DNA from: Collinsella sp.
Lineage (GTDB): Bacteria > Actinomycetota > Coriobacteriia > Coriobacteriales > Coriobacteriaceae
Assembly (NCBI GenBank): GCA_031296755.1
Contig: JAUMMZ010000003.1
Coordinates: forward strand, 1-64,000
Length of the DNA stretch: 64,000 bases
Direction of reading: 5' to 3'
The first letter of the stretch is position 1. Each line of letters opens with the position of its first letter. Position numbers and translations under genes: made by a program. The notes under the pieces are model-generated. The model searched no databases. It had not been told where the DNA came from and was given only the letters and a program-made list of their open reading frames with translations. Of this stretch, positions 16,834-24,882 are shown piece after piece.

Positions 16834-18681
16834 ATGTGCGGAATTGTCGGCTACACCGGCTCTGATATTGCAAAGAACATCCTTGTCACGGGCCTTAAGC
16901 GTATGGAATATCGCGGCTATGACTCCTCGGGCGTCGCACTCGAGGTGGGCGAGGGCACGGCGGCTCACCTCGACGTCATTCGCCGCGTGGGCAAGGTCGC
17001 GGGCCTGGAGAGCGAACTTACCAATGTCGACAGCGACGCCACCTGCGGCATCGGCCACACCCGCTGGGCTACCCACGGCAAGCCCTCCGTTGTCAACGCC
17101 CATCCCCACGCCAGCTGCGACGGTCGCATCGCCATCGTCCACAACGGCATCATCGAGAACTTCGCCGAGCTGCGTGAGGAGCTGGAGGGCCGCGGCCATC
17201 ACTTTAAGAGCGAGACCGACACCGAGGTCTTTGCGCACTTGATCGAAGAGGCCTATGCCGAGACACACGACCTGATGGCTTCTGTGCGCGAGGCCTGCAC
17301 CCAGGTGGTGGGCGCCTATGGTTTGGCCGCCGTTTCTGTCGATGAGCCTGGCGTGATCGCCGTGGCCCGCAAGGACTCCCCAATTGTGGTCGGCGTCGGC
17401 GAAACCGGCTCCTACGTTGCCTCCGACGTGATCGCGCTTATCGATGCCACCCGCGATGTCGTGGTGCTCGAAGACGGTCAGTTTGCCAAGCTTACGCCCG
17501 CAGGCGTCGAGTATACCGACGAGGCTGGCAACGTGATTGAGCCCAAGCTTACCCATATCGACTGGGACCTGGATATGGCCGAAAAGGGCGGTTATCCCGA
17601 CTTTATGCTCAAGGAGATCCATGAGCAGCCTCGCGTCGTGCGTGATACCCTGGTGGGCCGCATGACCCCCGCCGGTGAGCTCGATATCGACGAGCTGGGC
17701 CTTTCGCTCGAGGAGCTCAACGATATCGACCGCGTGTATGTGATTGCCTGCGGCACCAGCTACCATGCCGGACTTATCGCCAAGAACCTTATTGAGGGTT
17801 GGGCTCGTATTCCTACCGAGGTCGAGGCGGCAAGCGAGTTCCGCTATCGCAACCCCATCATCACGCCGACGACGCTTGTCGTGGCCGTGTCCCAGTCGGG
17901 CGAGACGGCCGACACCCTTGCCGCCATTCGCGATGCACGCATCAAGGGCGCCAAGGTCTTTGGCATCACCAACGTGCTGGGCAGCCCGGTGGCGCGCGAG
18001 AGCGACGGCGTTATCTACACCAAGGCCAACAAGGAGATTGCAGTTGCCTCGACCAAGAGCTTCATCGGTCAGGTCGTGAGCCTTACGCTTTTGGCCCTGC
18101 TGCTGGCGCAGGTTAAGTACCGTCTGACCACCAAGCAGGCGCGCATGCTGTTCCGCGAGCTTTCCGATACGGCCGAGCAGATCCAGTGGATCCTGGATAC
18201 GCAGACCGAGGCCGTGCATGAGGCTGCCCTGCTGTGCAAGGACGCGCAGTCGGCGCTGTTCGTGGGCCGCGGCATGGGTGCCGCTATTTCCTACGAGGGC
18301 GCGCTCAAGCTCAAAGAGGTCAGCTACCTGCACGCCGAGGCCTACGCCGCCGGTGAGATGAAGCACGGCCCCATCGCCCTGATCGACCCGGGCTTCCCCG
18401 TCATCGCCGTGGCAACCAAGAGTGCCACCTACGACAAGACCGTGTCGAACCTCATGGAGTGCAAGGCGCGCGGCGCCAAGGTCATCGTCGTTGCCACCGA
18501 GGGCGACGGGGAGATCGACAAGATCGCCGACTGCATCATCCGCGTGCCGGCCGTCCGCGACGTGTTCAGCCCCATCACGGCGAGCGTTCCGCTGCAGCTG
18601 CTCGCCCGCGAGGTCGCCATCCTGCGCGGCTGCGATGTTGATCAGCCCCGAAACCTCGCTAAGAGCGTGACCGTGGAATAG
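16834..18681 (+). CDS. glmS: Glutamine--fructose-6-phosphate aminotransferase (isomerizing)
   Basis: 615 residues, usual length. The N-terminal nucleophile domain begins MCGIVGYTG (Cys2) and carries the YRGYDSSG and HTRWATHG motifs; the C-terminal half has two SIS isomerase domains (CGTSYHAG and QSGETADT; CKDAQSALFVGRGMG) and ends in KSVTVE. It makes glucosamine 6-phosphate for peptidoglycan, the first step of the hexosamine pathway, in the cytosol. No glmS ribozyme is evident; control is more likely through the palindromes upstream. A terminator follows. Confidence 0.97.
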   Translation: MCGIVGYTGSDIAKNILVTGLKRMEYRGYDSSGVALEVGEGTAAHLDVIRRVGKVAGLESELTNVDSDATCGIGHTRWATHGKPSVVNAHPHASCDGRIAIVHNGIIENFAELREELEGRGHHFKSETDTEVFAHLIEEAYAETHDLMASVREACTQVVGAYGLAAVSVDEPGVIAVARKDSPIVVGVGETGSYVASDVIALIDATRDVVVLEDGQFAKLTPAGVEYTDEAGNVIEPKLTHIDWDLDMAEKGGYPDFMLKEIHEQPRVVRDTLVGRMTPAGELDIDELGLSLEELNDIDRVYVIACGTSYHAGLIAKNLIEGWARIPTEVEAASEFRYRNPIITPTTLVVAVSQSGETADTLAAIRDARIKGAKVFGITNVLGSPVARESDGVIYTKANKEIAVASTKSFIGQVVSLTLLALLLAQVKYRLTTKQARMLFRELSDTAEQIQWILDTQTEAVHEAALLCKDAQSALFVGRGMGAAISYEGALKLKEVSYLHAEAYAAGEMKHGPIALIDPGFPVIAVATKSATYDKTVSNLMECKARGAKVIVVATEGDGEIDKIADCIIRVPAVRDVFSPITASVPLQLLAREVAILRGCDVDQPRNLAKSVTVE

Positions 18682-18704
18682 TTGGTTCCGCCGTTCTAGC
18701 GACC

Positions 18705-18738
18705 AAGGCCCGGCTCCGTTGCAGCGGAGCCGGGCCTT
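18705..18738 (+). terminator. glmS terminator hairpin
   Basis: AAGGCCCGGCTCCG (18705-18718) and CGGAGCCGGGCCTT (18725-18738), a perfect 14-bp stem; the T-run after it is weak. Confidence 0.8.
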
Positions 18739-18741
18739 GTT

Positions 18742-18794
18742 GCATTTGCCCAGATAAAACCTGCCAAAATGAACCTGTCCCTTTTTGGCAGGTT
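18742..18794. repeat. CTGTCCC-loop hairpin repeat, type F, copy 4
   Basis: Same sequence as copy 2 with one or two changes. Its right arm GGCAGGTT (18787-18794) runs into the minus-strand stop codon of the GntR gene, for which it is the terminator. Confidence 0.85.
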
Positions 18795-19524
18795 AGCGGA
18801 GCTTGCTGGTCTCGAAGTACTCGGGGAACTGGTCCAGAACCTCGGTTTGGTTGCGGAACATCATGTGCAGGTGCTTGCTGACCAAAAAGCTCGCTTCGAT
18901 GGGGTCGCGACCGGCGATAGCGCGGCGAATCTGCTTGTGCTCGTTCACGATGTCCTGATTGTCGAGAACCTGCGTGGCGGCGCGCAGCCAGCGGAAGCGC
19001 TCCAGGTCGGCATTGGTCTCTTCGAGCCACGACCACACGGTGCTGCGACATGCGATGCTAAAAATCATGTGATGCATGAGGTTGTCGCTCAAAAAGAAGC
19101 CGATGCGATCCTCATCGGCCATGGCCTTTTCCTGCAGCGCGATGGCGCGGTCGAGCTGCTCGATGCCTGCCGAGGTGGCGCGCGCACAGCACTCCACGAT
19201 CACCTGCTTTTCCAGATGCTCGCGGATGTAACAGGCACTCTCGGCAAGGGTGAGGTTGATGGGTGAGACGTAGGTGCCACTCTGGGGCACGGTGCGCACC
19301 AGGCCTTCCTGCGCCAAGCGAACCAAAGCTTCGCGCACGGGCGTGCGACCCATATCCAGGTCATCGCAAAGTTGCTTGACGCCCAGCTTTTCGCCCGGCT
19401 TGTAGTCCAGGTAGACGATTTTGCGTCGAATGGTGTGGTAGGACTGGTCCTGTAGGCTCGTTTCCTGCTCGCCGACGTGCATCGATTCTTCCATAGCGCC
19501 TCGCAACTGTTCTATCAAACTCAT
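18793..19524 (-). CDS. GntR-family (FCD-type) transcriptional regulator
   Basis: 243 residues. A winged helix-turn-helix (about 27-92, with GRTPVREALVRLAQEGLV) is followed by an all-helical FCD ligand domain. Metal-ligand histidines typical of FCD proteins are seen in SDNLMHH, NEHKQI and SKHLHMM. Such regulators respond to small organic acids. The start may instead be at an internal ATG further down (residue 11, MEESMHV). It lies alone between glmS and the exporter gene, divergent from the latter, which is its most likely local target. Confidence 0.9.
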   Translation of the reverse strand: MSLIEQLRGAMEESMHVGEQETSLQDQSYHTIRRKIVYLDYKPGEKLGVKQLCDDLDMGRTPVREALVRLAQEGLVRTVPQSGTYVSPINLTLAESACYIREHLEKQVIVECCARATSAGIEQLDRAIALQEKAMADEDRIGFFLSDNLMHHMIFSIACRSTVWSWLEETNADLERFRWLRAATQVLDNQDIVNEHKQIRRAIAGRDPIEASFLVSKHLHMMFRNQTEVLDQFPEYFETSKLR

Positions 19525-19687
19525 ATGTCAGTTGTTAATTATGCCGCGAATCAGCTCTCCGCGGTGGGTAATTCGGCTGTTGCCTGAGAACTATTGCGGC
19601 ATCTTAGTCTGTGTTTGCGCAAGGCTGCGCTCAATGTTGCCGTATCATAAGCCGTCGCAAACGTGAAATAGAAAGAAGGAATCCCAT

Positions 19688-20722
19688 ATGCAACTGGCAA
19701 ATATCGTACGCGAGCGCTGGAAAGGCGTCTTGTTCTGCCTGATCATCGCTATCCCCGCGACGTTGCTCGGCAAACAGATTGAGGTGGTCGGCGGGCCGGT
19801 ATTTGCCATCCTCTTTGGCATGGTCCTGGCGCTCGTCTTTCCCAAGAATCGTCGCGAACCGCTCGCCGCCGGCGTTACCTATACGTCCAAAAAAGTCTTG
19901 CAGTACGCGGTTATCCTGCTTGGCTTTGGCATGAACCTCTCCCAGATCCTGTCCAAGGGCGCCCAGTCGCTGCCGATTATCGTGGCGACAATCTCGACCT
20001 CGCTCGTCATCGCCTTTGTGCTCTGCCGCGTTATGAACGTGCCGGGCAAAATCGCGACGCTTGTGGGTGTGGGTTCGTCGATTTGCGGCGGTTCTGCCAT
20101 CGCCGCGACCGCACCCGTCATCGATGCCGACGATCGCGAGATTGCCCAGGCTATTTCGGTCATCTTCCTGTTTAACGTTATCGCGGCGCTCGTGTTTCCG
20201 ACGCTCGGCGGCATGCTCGGGCTGACCAACGAGGGCTTTGGCCTGTTTGCCGGTACCGCCATCAACGACACCTCGTCCGTAACGGCTGCGGCGAGCGCTT
20301 GGGACAGCATGCATCCCGGCGCCAATGTGCTCGAGAGCGCCACGGTGGTCAAGCTCACCAGAACGCTGGCCATTATTCCCATCACGTTGGTTCTCGCATG
20401 CTGGCAGATGCATCTGGCGCGCAAGGCCGGCGGTGACGCTAAGAGCACGTTCTCCCTTAAACGCGCGTTTCCCACGTTTGTGCTGTTCTTTGTGCTGGCG
20501 AGCGTGATCACCACGGTGCTTCAGCTTCCCGCGTCCGTTACGGCGCCCATCAAGGAGCTGTCGAAGTTCTTTATTGTGATGGCCATGGCGGCTATTGGTT
20601 TTAATACCGATATCGTCGAGCTGGTCAAAAAGGGCGGTAAGCCCATCGCGCTGGGCTTTTGCTGCTGGATTGGCATTGCGTGCATGAGTTTGGGAATGCA
20701 GCACGTGCTGGGAATCTGGTAG
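19688..20722 (+). CDS. YeiH-family putative sulfate exporter
   Basis: 344 residues with about ten hydrophobic segments. Family marks are VILLGFGMNLSQIL, the GSSICGGSAIAATAPVI stretch and GTAINDTSSVTAAA. The family (UPF0324/PSE) is annotated as putative sulfate or sulfonate-product exporters; this role is by family and weakly tested. An AGAAAGAAGG site precedes the ATG. It is divergent from the FCD-type GntR regulator. Confidence 0.9.
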   Translation: MQLANIVRERWKGVLFCLIIAIPATLLGKQIEVVGGPVFAILFGMVLALVFPKNRREPLAAGVTYTSKKVLQYAVILLGFGMNLSQILSKGAQSLPIIVATISTSLVIAFVLCRVMNVPGKIATLVGVGSSICGGSAIAATAPVIDADDREIAQAISVIFLFNVIAALVFPTLGGMLGLTNEGFGLFAGTAINDTSSVTAAASAWDSMHPGANVLESATVVKLTRTLAIIPITLVLACWQMHLARKAGGDAKSTFSLKRAFPTFVLFFVLASVITTVLQLPASVTAPIKELSKFFIVMAMAAIGFNTDIVELVKKGGKPIALGFCCWIGIACMSLGMQHVLGIW

Positions 20723-20774
20723 AGAAGTAGCTTGTTTGCGTGCTGCGTGCTGGTGAGCGCATTCTCACGGTGGA

Positions 20775-20838
20775 GCGATAGGAGCTCTTGCGGGTATGGC
20801 TTGTCCGCAGGTTTATAAGTCCCGAAGAGCTCTTATCG
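20775..20838. repeat. Imperfect inverted repeat after the YeiH gene
   Basis: CGATAGGAGCTCTTGCGGG (20775-20793) faces CCCGAAGAGCTCTTATCG (20821-20838). It may act as a terminator or processing hairpin. The rest of the gap to 20988 shows no gene. Confidence 0.55.
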
Positions 20839-20988
20839 CCCCGCCAGGATGGCGATGCGGGGCAACACCTATACTCGCAGGACGGCGCTTTCTGCCCTAT
20901 AGTGTTTGGTGAGCAATATCGTTCAATTTTGAAACACTCGGTCGTGCGATCGGCGGCGGCTGCATGTCGCCGCGGACAGGGGCAAATC

Positions 20989-22206
20989 ATGGATAGCGAT
21001 GCCAGGCTGAACATCTTGACCGAGGCCCTAGCTGCTGCCGGGGCCTCGGCATTGACAATCGATGCGCGTGGGGACGTCGCGATCTCGACCATGAATGACG
21101 CGGCGCTTGAGCGGGATGTGGCGGCTTTTGTCGCTGAGCGTCTCGGCCGTATAGGAGACGGCGCGCGTCTGGTTATGGGGCGTGAGGGTGCGCGCCTGAG
21201 CCTGACCGTTCGCCCCACCGACAAAGAGAGCGGGGGCCTTTGGGTCGTCGTGGTCCGCGAGGTGCGCGGTGCCGCGGCGCATGCGGGCATCGAGTGGCTC
21301 AACGCCGATGAAGTTGAGGCCCGCTACGAATCGAGCGCGTACGGCATCGTTGAGGGTGCCGCTGCGGTGGCTGCACCGGTTGCCGAGAGCTACGCGCGCG
21401 GTGTGCCCCTTATGCTCGAGGGCGAGCTGGGAGCGGGTCAGGTCGAGATCGCCAAGCGCCTCTATCTGGACGGTCCTTTTGCCGATCAGCCCTTTGTTTC
21501 CGTCGCGCTCGATGAGCTCACCGAGCGCGGTTGGCGCCACGTGCTCAAAAGCGCCGAATCGCCGTTGTTCCAAACAGGGCTGACCCTTTGCATTGAGGGC
21601 TGGAACGCGGTTGGCCCCCAGCGCCTCCGCGAGCTGGTCTCCACGATGGCCGACACCGCGTTGGCGACGCGCTGCCATGTGGTGCTGACGGCGAATGACA
21701 TCCCGGGCGGCGGCGAAAGTGATCAAGCCGCCTTTGTGACCGAGCGCTTCGCCTGTGCGGTGAGCGTGGCGCCGGCAATCGCCGAGCAGGGGGCCGCGTC
21801 GACGAAGGTTGCGCGCTATTTGGAATATCTCGCTGATGCATTTGGGACGGCAGCGCCCACGCTGTCTGCCGCGGCGACGAAGACGCTCGATGCTTACCGC
21901 TGGCCGCGCAATTATCTGCAGCTCCGCGAGGTCTCGGAACGACTGTATATATTGGTGGGGACGGGCACGGTGGACCGCGCTGTGGCGGAGGAAGTGCTCG
22001 CCCAAGAGGACGTGATTAAGACCGCAACCTTTGGCGCCCCGACGCTCGAAAGTGACCTGTATATCCTGCGACCGCTGGCCGATACCGAGCGAGATATCGC
22101 GCATCTGGTTGTAGACCATCTCCACGGCAACCGAACCCGTGCGGCGGAGGTGCTGGGCATAAGCCGTACAACGCTGTGGCGCTTGCTGAAGGACGATGAC
22201 CGCTGA
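20989..22206 (+). CDS. NtrC/PrpR-like regulator with degenerate AAA+ domain
   Basis: 405 residues. The C-terminus has a Fis-type helix-turn-helix (NRTRAAEVLGISRTTLWRLL, about 383-402). The central part resembles a sigma-54 AAA+ domain by layout, including AYRWPRNYLQLREVSERL, close to the usual YPWPGNVREL motif. The Walker A site reads EGELGAGQVE (144-153) without the Lys-Ser/Thr, and no GAFTGA loop is seen. It should therefore not hydrolyse ATP or activate sigma-54 polymerase, and may act as a simple DNA-binding regulator. The ATG is set by AGGGG six bases upstream. Targets unknown. Confidence 0.8.
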   Translation: MDSDARLNILTEALAAAGASALTIDARGDVAISTMNDAALERDVAAFVAERLGRIGDGARLVMGREGARLSLTVRPTDKESGGLWVVVVREVRGAAAHAGIEWLNADEVEARYESSAYGIVEGAAAVAAPVAESYARGVPLMLEGELGAGQVEIAKRLYLDGPFADQPFVSVALDELTERGWRHVLKSAESPLFQTGLTLCIEGWNAVGPQRLRELVSTMADTALATRCHVVLTANDIPGGGESDQAAFVTERFACAVSVAPAIAEQGAASTKVARYLEYLADAFGTAAPTLSAAATKTLDAYRWPRNYLQLREVSERLYILVGTGTVDRAVAEEVLAQEDVIKTATFGAPTLESDLYILRPLADTERDIAHLVVDHLHGNRTRAAEVLGISRTTLWRLLKDDDR

Positions 22207-22290
22207 GCGAGGCGCCCGTGACCGCGCGCGACGCGTGTGCTACAGTCCAAAGCGTTATTGTTTCGATTTGGTTACGGCGTGCGAGGGCAT

Positions 22291-22866
22291 ATGGCTGAGA
22301 CTTCAAAACCGAGCCGCAGAAGGCGGAGCGCCGCGCCGGTTAACCGACGCACGACATCGGTGACGTGGGGCAAACACGCCTCGGGGTTTGACGGCTCGTT
22401 CAAGCGCACTAAATACGGCTATCCTTCGGCAAGCGCCCGCTTGGCCATGCAGGCAGAGTCCTCGTTGTGGGGCCGCAAACGCGTGGTGGGCTCAAAGCTC
22501 AAGCACGATGGAACGCTCGGTTACATCAGCCGCGGGGCGGCTCGCCGCAGCGGACTCAATCCGGCTGGTTGGCATCGTTATGTTCCGATCGCGGTCGTCG
22601 TTGCAGTGATCGTCATCGCACTCGCTGCGCTTGGCTACGCCGGCGGTGGCGCCAACTTGGACGCAGTGTTTAAATCGCCCGAGCTCGCGCATGCAGGCAC
22701 AGAAGTTGTCGAGGGCGCACAGACCCAGACGGGCGTTGCGCCCCAGCGCGGTATCGTTGCGGCGGCCTCCACCATCGCCGATGCGCAAAAGGACGAAGAC
22801 AAGCAAGGCGACGACGTCGATGCGAATCAGACGAGCGAAACGGCAATAACTCCATCGGCGGGATAA
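22291..22866 (+). CDS. Single-pass membrane protein of unknown function
   Basis: 191 residues. The first 95 are strongly basic (SRRRR, repeated Lys and Arg, no acidic clusters). A single membrane segment spans about 98-117 (PIAVVVAVIVIALAALGYAG), and an acidic, low-complexity tail follows. The charge pattern places the basic part in the cytoplasm. I do not recognise the family. The ATG at 22291 is preferred over upstream frame extension. It lies 84 bp after the NtrC-like gene. Confidence 0.7.
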   Translation: MAETSKPSRRRRSAAPVNRRTTSVTWGKHASGFDGSFKRTKYGYPSASARLAMQAESSLWGRKRVVGSKLKHDGTLGYISRGAARRSGLNPAGWHRYVPIAVVVAVIVIALAALGYAGGGANLDAVFKSPELAHAGTEVVEGAQTQTGVAPQRGIVAAASTIADAQKDEDKQGDDVDANQTSETAITPSAG

Positions 22867-22876
22867 GTTGCGAGTG

Positions 22877-22913
22877 GGGCAGCTAATTTGGGACGGGGCT
22901 TTTTTAGCTGCCC
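22877..22913 (+). terminator. Hairpin after the membrane protein gene
   Basis: GGGCAGCTAA and TTAGCTGCCC, ten perfect pairs; the T-run falls in the loop rather than after the stem. Two more stems follow, GAGGGCGC/GCGCCCTC (22987-23015) and CCGCCGTT/AACGGCGG (23067-23088); the last lies just beyond the nitroreductase stop on the minus strand. Confidence 0.6.
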
Positions 22914-23094
22914 AAGACAGTGGCTCATTCGATGTCAGTCGCCAAAAGCGAGCGAGCCGCATTTGCGCCAAGGTGACGTGAAATGAGAGGGCGCTGACCT
23001 TCTGGTCGCGCCCTCGAAATTGAACGTCAGATTGGCGTGAATGCGGCCCGCGCAGCGTCAACGAGCCCGCCGTTCGGTAGAACGGCGGAACTAA

Positions 23095-23616
23095 TTACCT
23101 TACGTAGACCACGTTGTCGCGGCGGGGTTTGGGCTCGGGCAGCGTGTCCTCGGCATAGCCCAGAATGCAGTGACCGACACCGCGCAGGCTGCCGTCGGCG
23201 GGTAGACCCCAACTGGCCAGTAGCTCCAGGCCCTCGGGCGAATCGAAAACCTCGTGGGCGCGATGAATCCAGCACGAATCAACGCCCAGCGCATAGGCAG
23301 CGTTGAGCAGGTTGCCCATGGCGAGCGAGCCGTCTTCCAGATGTGTGGGCACGCTGCGGTCAACCAGCACCACCACAACGGTCTTGGCACCGTAGAAGGG
23401 GTCGCCGTTGCTGCCCATGACCTGGGCGTTGAGCTGTGAGAGACGCTCGACGGTCGCGGGGTCGGTGACGGCGACAAACATCACCGGCTGGCGGCCCATG
23501 CCGCTCGGTGCATATTGGCCGGCTTCGATAATACGTGCAAGCTTTTCGGCCTCGACGGGACGATCGCTGTAGTTGCGGCAGCTGCGGCGGTGAATGAGTG
23601 CTTCGATAGTCTCCAT
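23095..23616 (-). CDS. Nitroreductase-family flavoprotein
   Basis: 173 residues, short for the family. The N-terminus IEALIHRRSCRNYSDRPVE contains the Arg-rich FMN-phosphate motif, then APSGMGRQP, the central SLAMGNLLNAAYALGVDSCW, and GVGHCILGYAE near the end. It would be an FMN-dependent NAD(P)H oxidoreductase. The ATG at 23616 is fixed by AAGGAG. Substrate cannot be told; roles in nitro- or quinone reduction are family guesses. It is transcribed alone. Confidence 0.9.
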   Translation of the reverse strand: METIEALIHRRSCRNYSDRPVEAEKLARIIEAGQYAPSGMGRQPVMFVAVTDPATVERLSQLNAQVMGSNGDPFYGAKTVVVVLVDRSVPTHLEDGSLAMGNLLNAAYALGVDSCWIHRAHEVFDSPEGLELLASWGLPADGSLRGVGHCILGYAEDTLPEPKPRRDNVVYVR

Positions 23617-23830
23617 GGTGTCTCCTTGCGGTGGCGTTGCAGATGCCCCGTTCATACCCGTCGGGCTTAAACGATAGACGGTCAATTGCCCGGCCAAAAG
23701 GATAGATTCCAATTGGGAAAGTAGGTTTGCATAAAAGTACCTTCAGAATGTGACAAACAAATGGGATGGTTAAACGTTTTATCCCGTCTACCCTGCGGTT
23801 TTTTACCACTTGCCTAAATGACGAACGCAT

Positions 23831-23847
23831 AACCTTTGATAAAGGTT
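23831..23847. promoter_or_regulatory. Palindrome upstream of small protein gene
   Basis: AACCTTT, GAT, AAAGGTT: seven-base arms around three bases, about 65 bp before the ATG at 23911. It could be an operator. Confidence 0.35.
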
Positions 23848-23910
23848 TTACTAAAGGAGTACCAACGTTTATCAATGCGCCGTGGTGGCGCCGGGCCAGG
23901 AGGTAACATC

Positions 23911-24201
23911 ATGTTCCAGGCTGGAGATGTCGTCGAGACCGATTTCGAAGGATTTCTGAAGCTGCTGCGTTCCAAGACGCGCGCTTTCGTGTCGATCAAC
24001 GACCACGAGTACTACATCACGCACACCGATGGCTATTGGCGTGTTCAGGATTGCGAGGCCCTCAACGACAAGGGCCACTTTACTGACTGCTCCGAGCTGG
24101 TCAACACGGTCTGCGAGGTCGTCGAGCTGCCGTGGATTGCCGGCAAGAGCCTGCATGACAGCTTCTCGGGCGCCACGGTCTATGAGGCCGTCGCCGCTTA
24201 G
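23911..24201 (+). CDS. Small conserved-looking protein of unknown function
   Basis: 96 residues, starting at an ATG with a near-perfect AGGAGG site (23899-23904). It is soluble, acidic and Cys-containing (Cys in QDCEAL, TDCSEL and NTVCEV). No family is recognised. The strong ribosome binding site, its own terminator and clean codon use argue that it is a real gene, expressed alone. Confidence 0.75.
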   Translation: MFQAGDVVETDFEGFLKLLRSKTRAFVSINDHEYYITHTDGYWRVQDCEALNDKGHFTDCSELVNTVCEVVELPWIAGKSLHDSFSGATVYEAVAA

Positions 24202-24227
24202 CAAGCAATAAAACCCGATTTTCACGT

Positions 24228-24264
24228 GACCGCTGGCGCCGCCCCCGCGCCGGCGGTCTTTTTT
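24228..24264 (+). terminator. Intrinsic terminator
   Basis: GACCGCTGGCGC (24228-24239) and GCGCCGGCGGTC (24247-24258) with one mismatch, then six T. Confidence 0.92.
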
Positions 24265-24306
24265 GTCGATATGCTTATGTAGAGCCGACCATAGACAACG
24301 AGCTTA

Positions 24307-24365
24307 TTGACGATAGTCAAAACTCGGACTAATGTAGAGATATTAATTGGTCAAAACTCGGACTA
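24307..24365 (+). promoter_or_regulatory. MarR operon promoter with 16-bp direct repeat
   Basis: TTGACG (24307-24312), 17 bp, then TAATGT (24330-24335) form a promoter. GTCAAAACTCGGACTA occurs at 24316-24331, between the boxes, and again exactly at 24350-24365, just downstream. The placement fits repression by the MarR protein encoded next. Confidence 0.7.
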
Positions 24366-24381
24366 TCGAATGGTGGGAGAG

Positions 24382-24882
24382 ATGAATAGTGCAGTTAGCC
24401 CGGTCGATTTCGACCGGATGCTCAACGGGCTTGATCGTATCTATTCGGAGTTCGCGCGCACTTGCGGTCTTTCGGACTGCGCCTACTGGATGCTCGTCGA
24501 CACGAGTGCAGCGGGCGGAAGCGTTGCCGTGAGTCGGCTGACGAGTGAATGGTTCTACAGCAAACAGACCATCAATTCGGCGATTAAGACGCTTAGGGCG
24601 CGAGGGCTTGCGGCGTTGGAGTTTGCCGAAGGCAGTCGTAAGAATAAAGTTGTGCGACTGACCGAAGAAGGCGTGCGGTTTGCCAAGCACTACGCGTTGC
24701 CGGCGCAAAAAGCCGAGCAACAGGCATTCGAGGCGCTCGAGCCGTGGGAACAGCGCGAGATCATGCGCTTGGTCGGTAAGTTCTCCCACGTTCTGAACGA
24801 AGAGTGCGAGGCATTTAAACGGCAAGTGGTCGCCGAGAACGAGGCTGACGATAAGGGCGAGGGGGACACATGCGACTCTTAA
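24382..24882 (+). CDS. MarR-family transcriptional regulator
   Basis: 166 residues with the MarR winged helix: SRLTSEWFYSKQTINSAIKT is the recognition region and RLTEEGVRF follows the wing. The ATG at 24382 has GGGAG just upstream; earlier in-frame ATGs at 24307 and 24370 lie in or next to the repeats. The last 13 bases overlap the first ABC gene. It most likely represses its own operon and releases it when a toxic compound binds. Regulators of this kind commonly precede multidrug ABC exporters. Confidence 0.9.
   Translation: MNSAVSPVDFDRMLNGLDRIYSEFARTCGLSDCAYWMLVDTSAAGGSVAVSRLTSEWFYSKQTINSAIKTLRARGLAALEFAEGSRKNKVVRLTEEGVRFAKHYALPAQKAEQQAFEALEPWEQREIMRLVGKFSHVLNEECEAFKRQVVAENEADDKGEGDTCDS

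Noticed and set aside
12469..18794. Insertion sequence or transposon carrying the type F repeats.
   Set aside because: No transposase frame is present, and the 52-base repeats are too short and simple to be insertion sequences.
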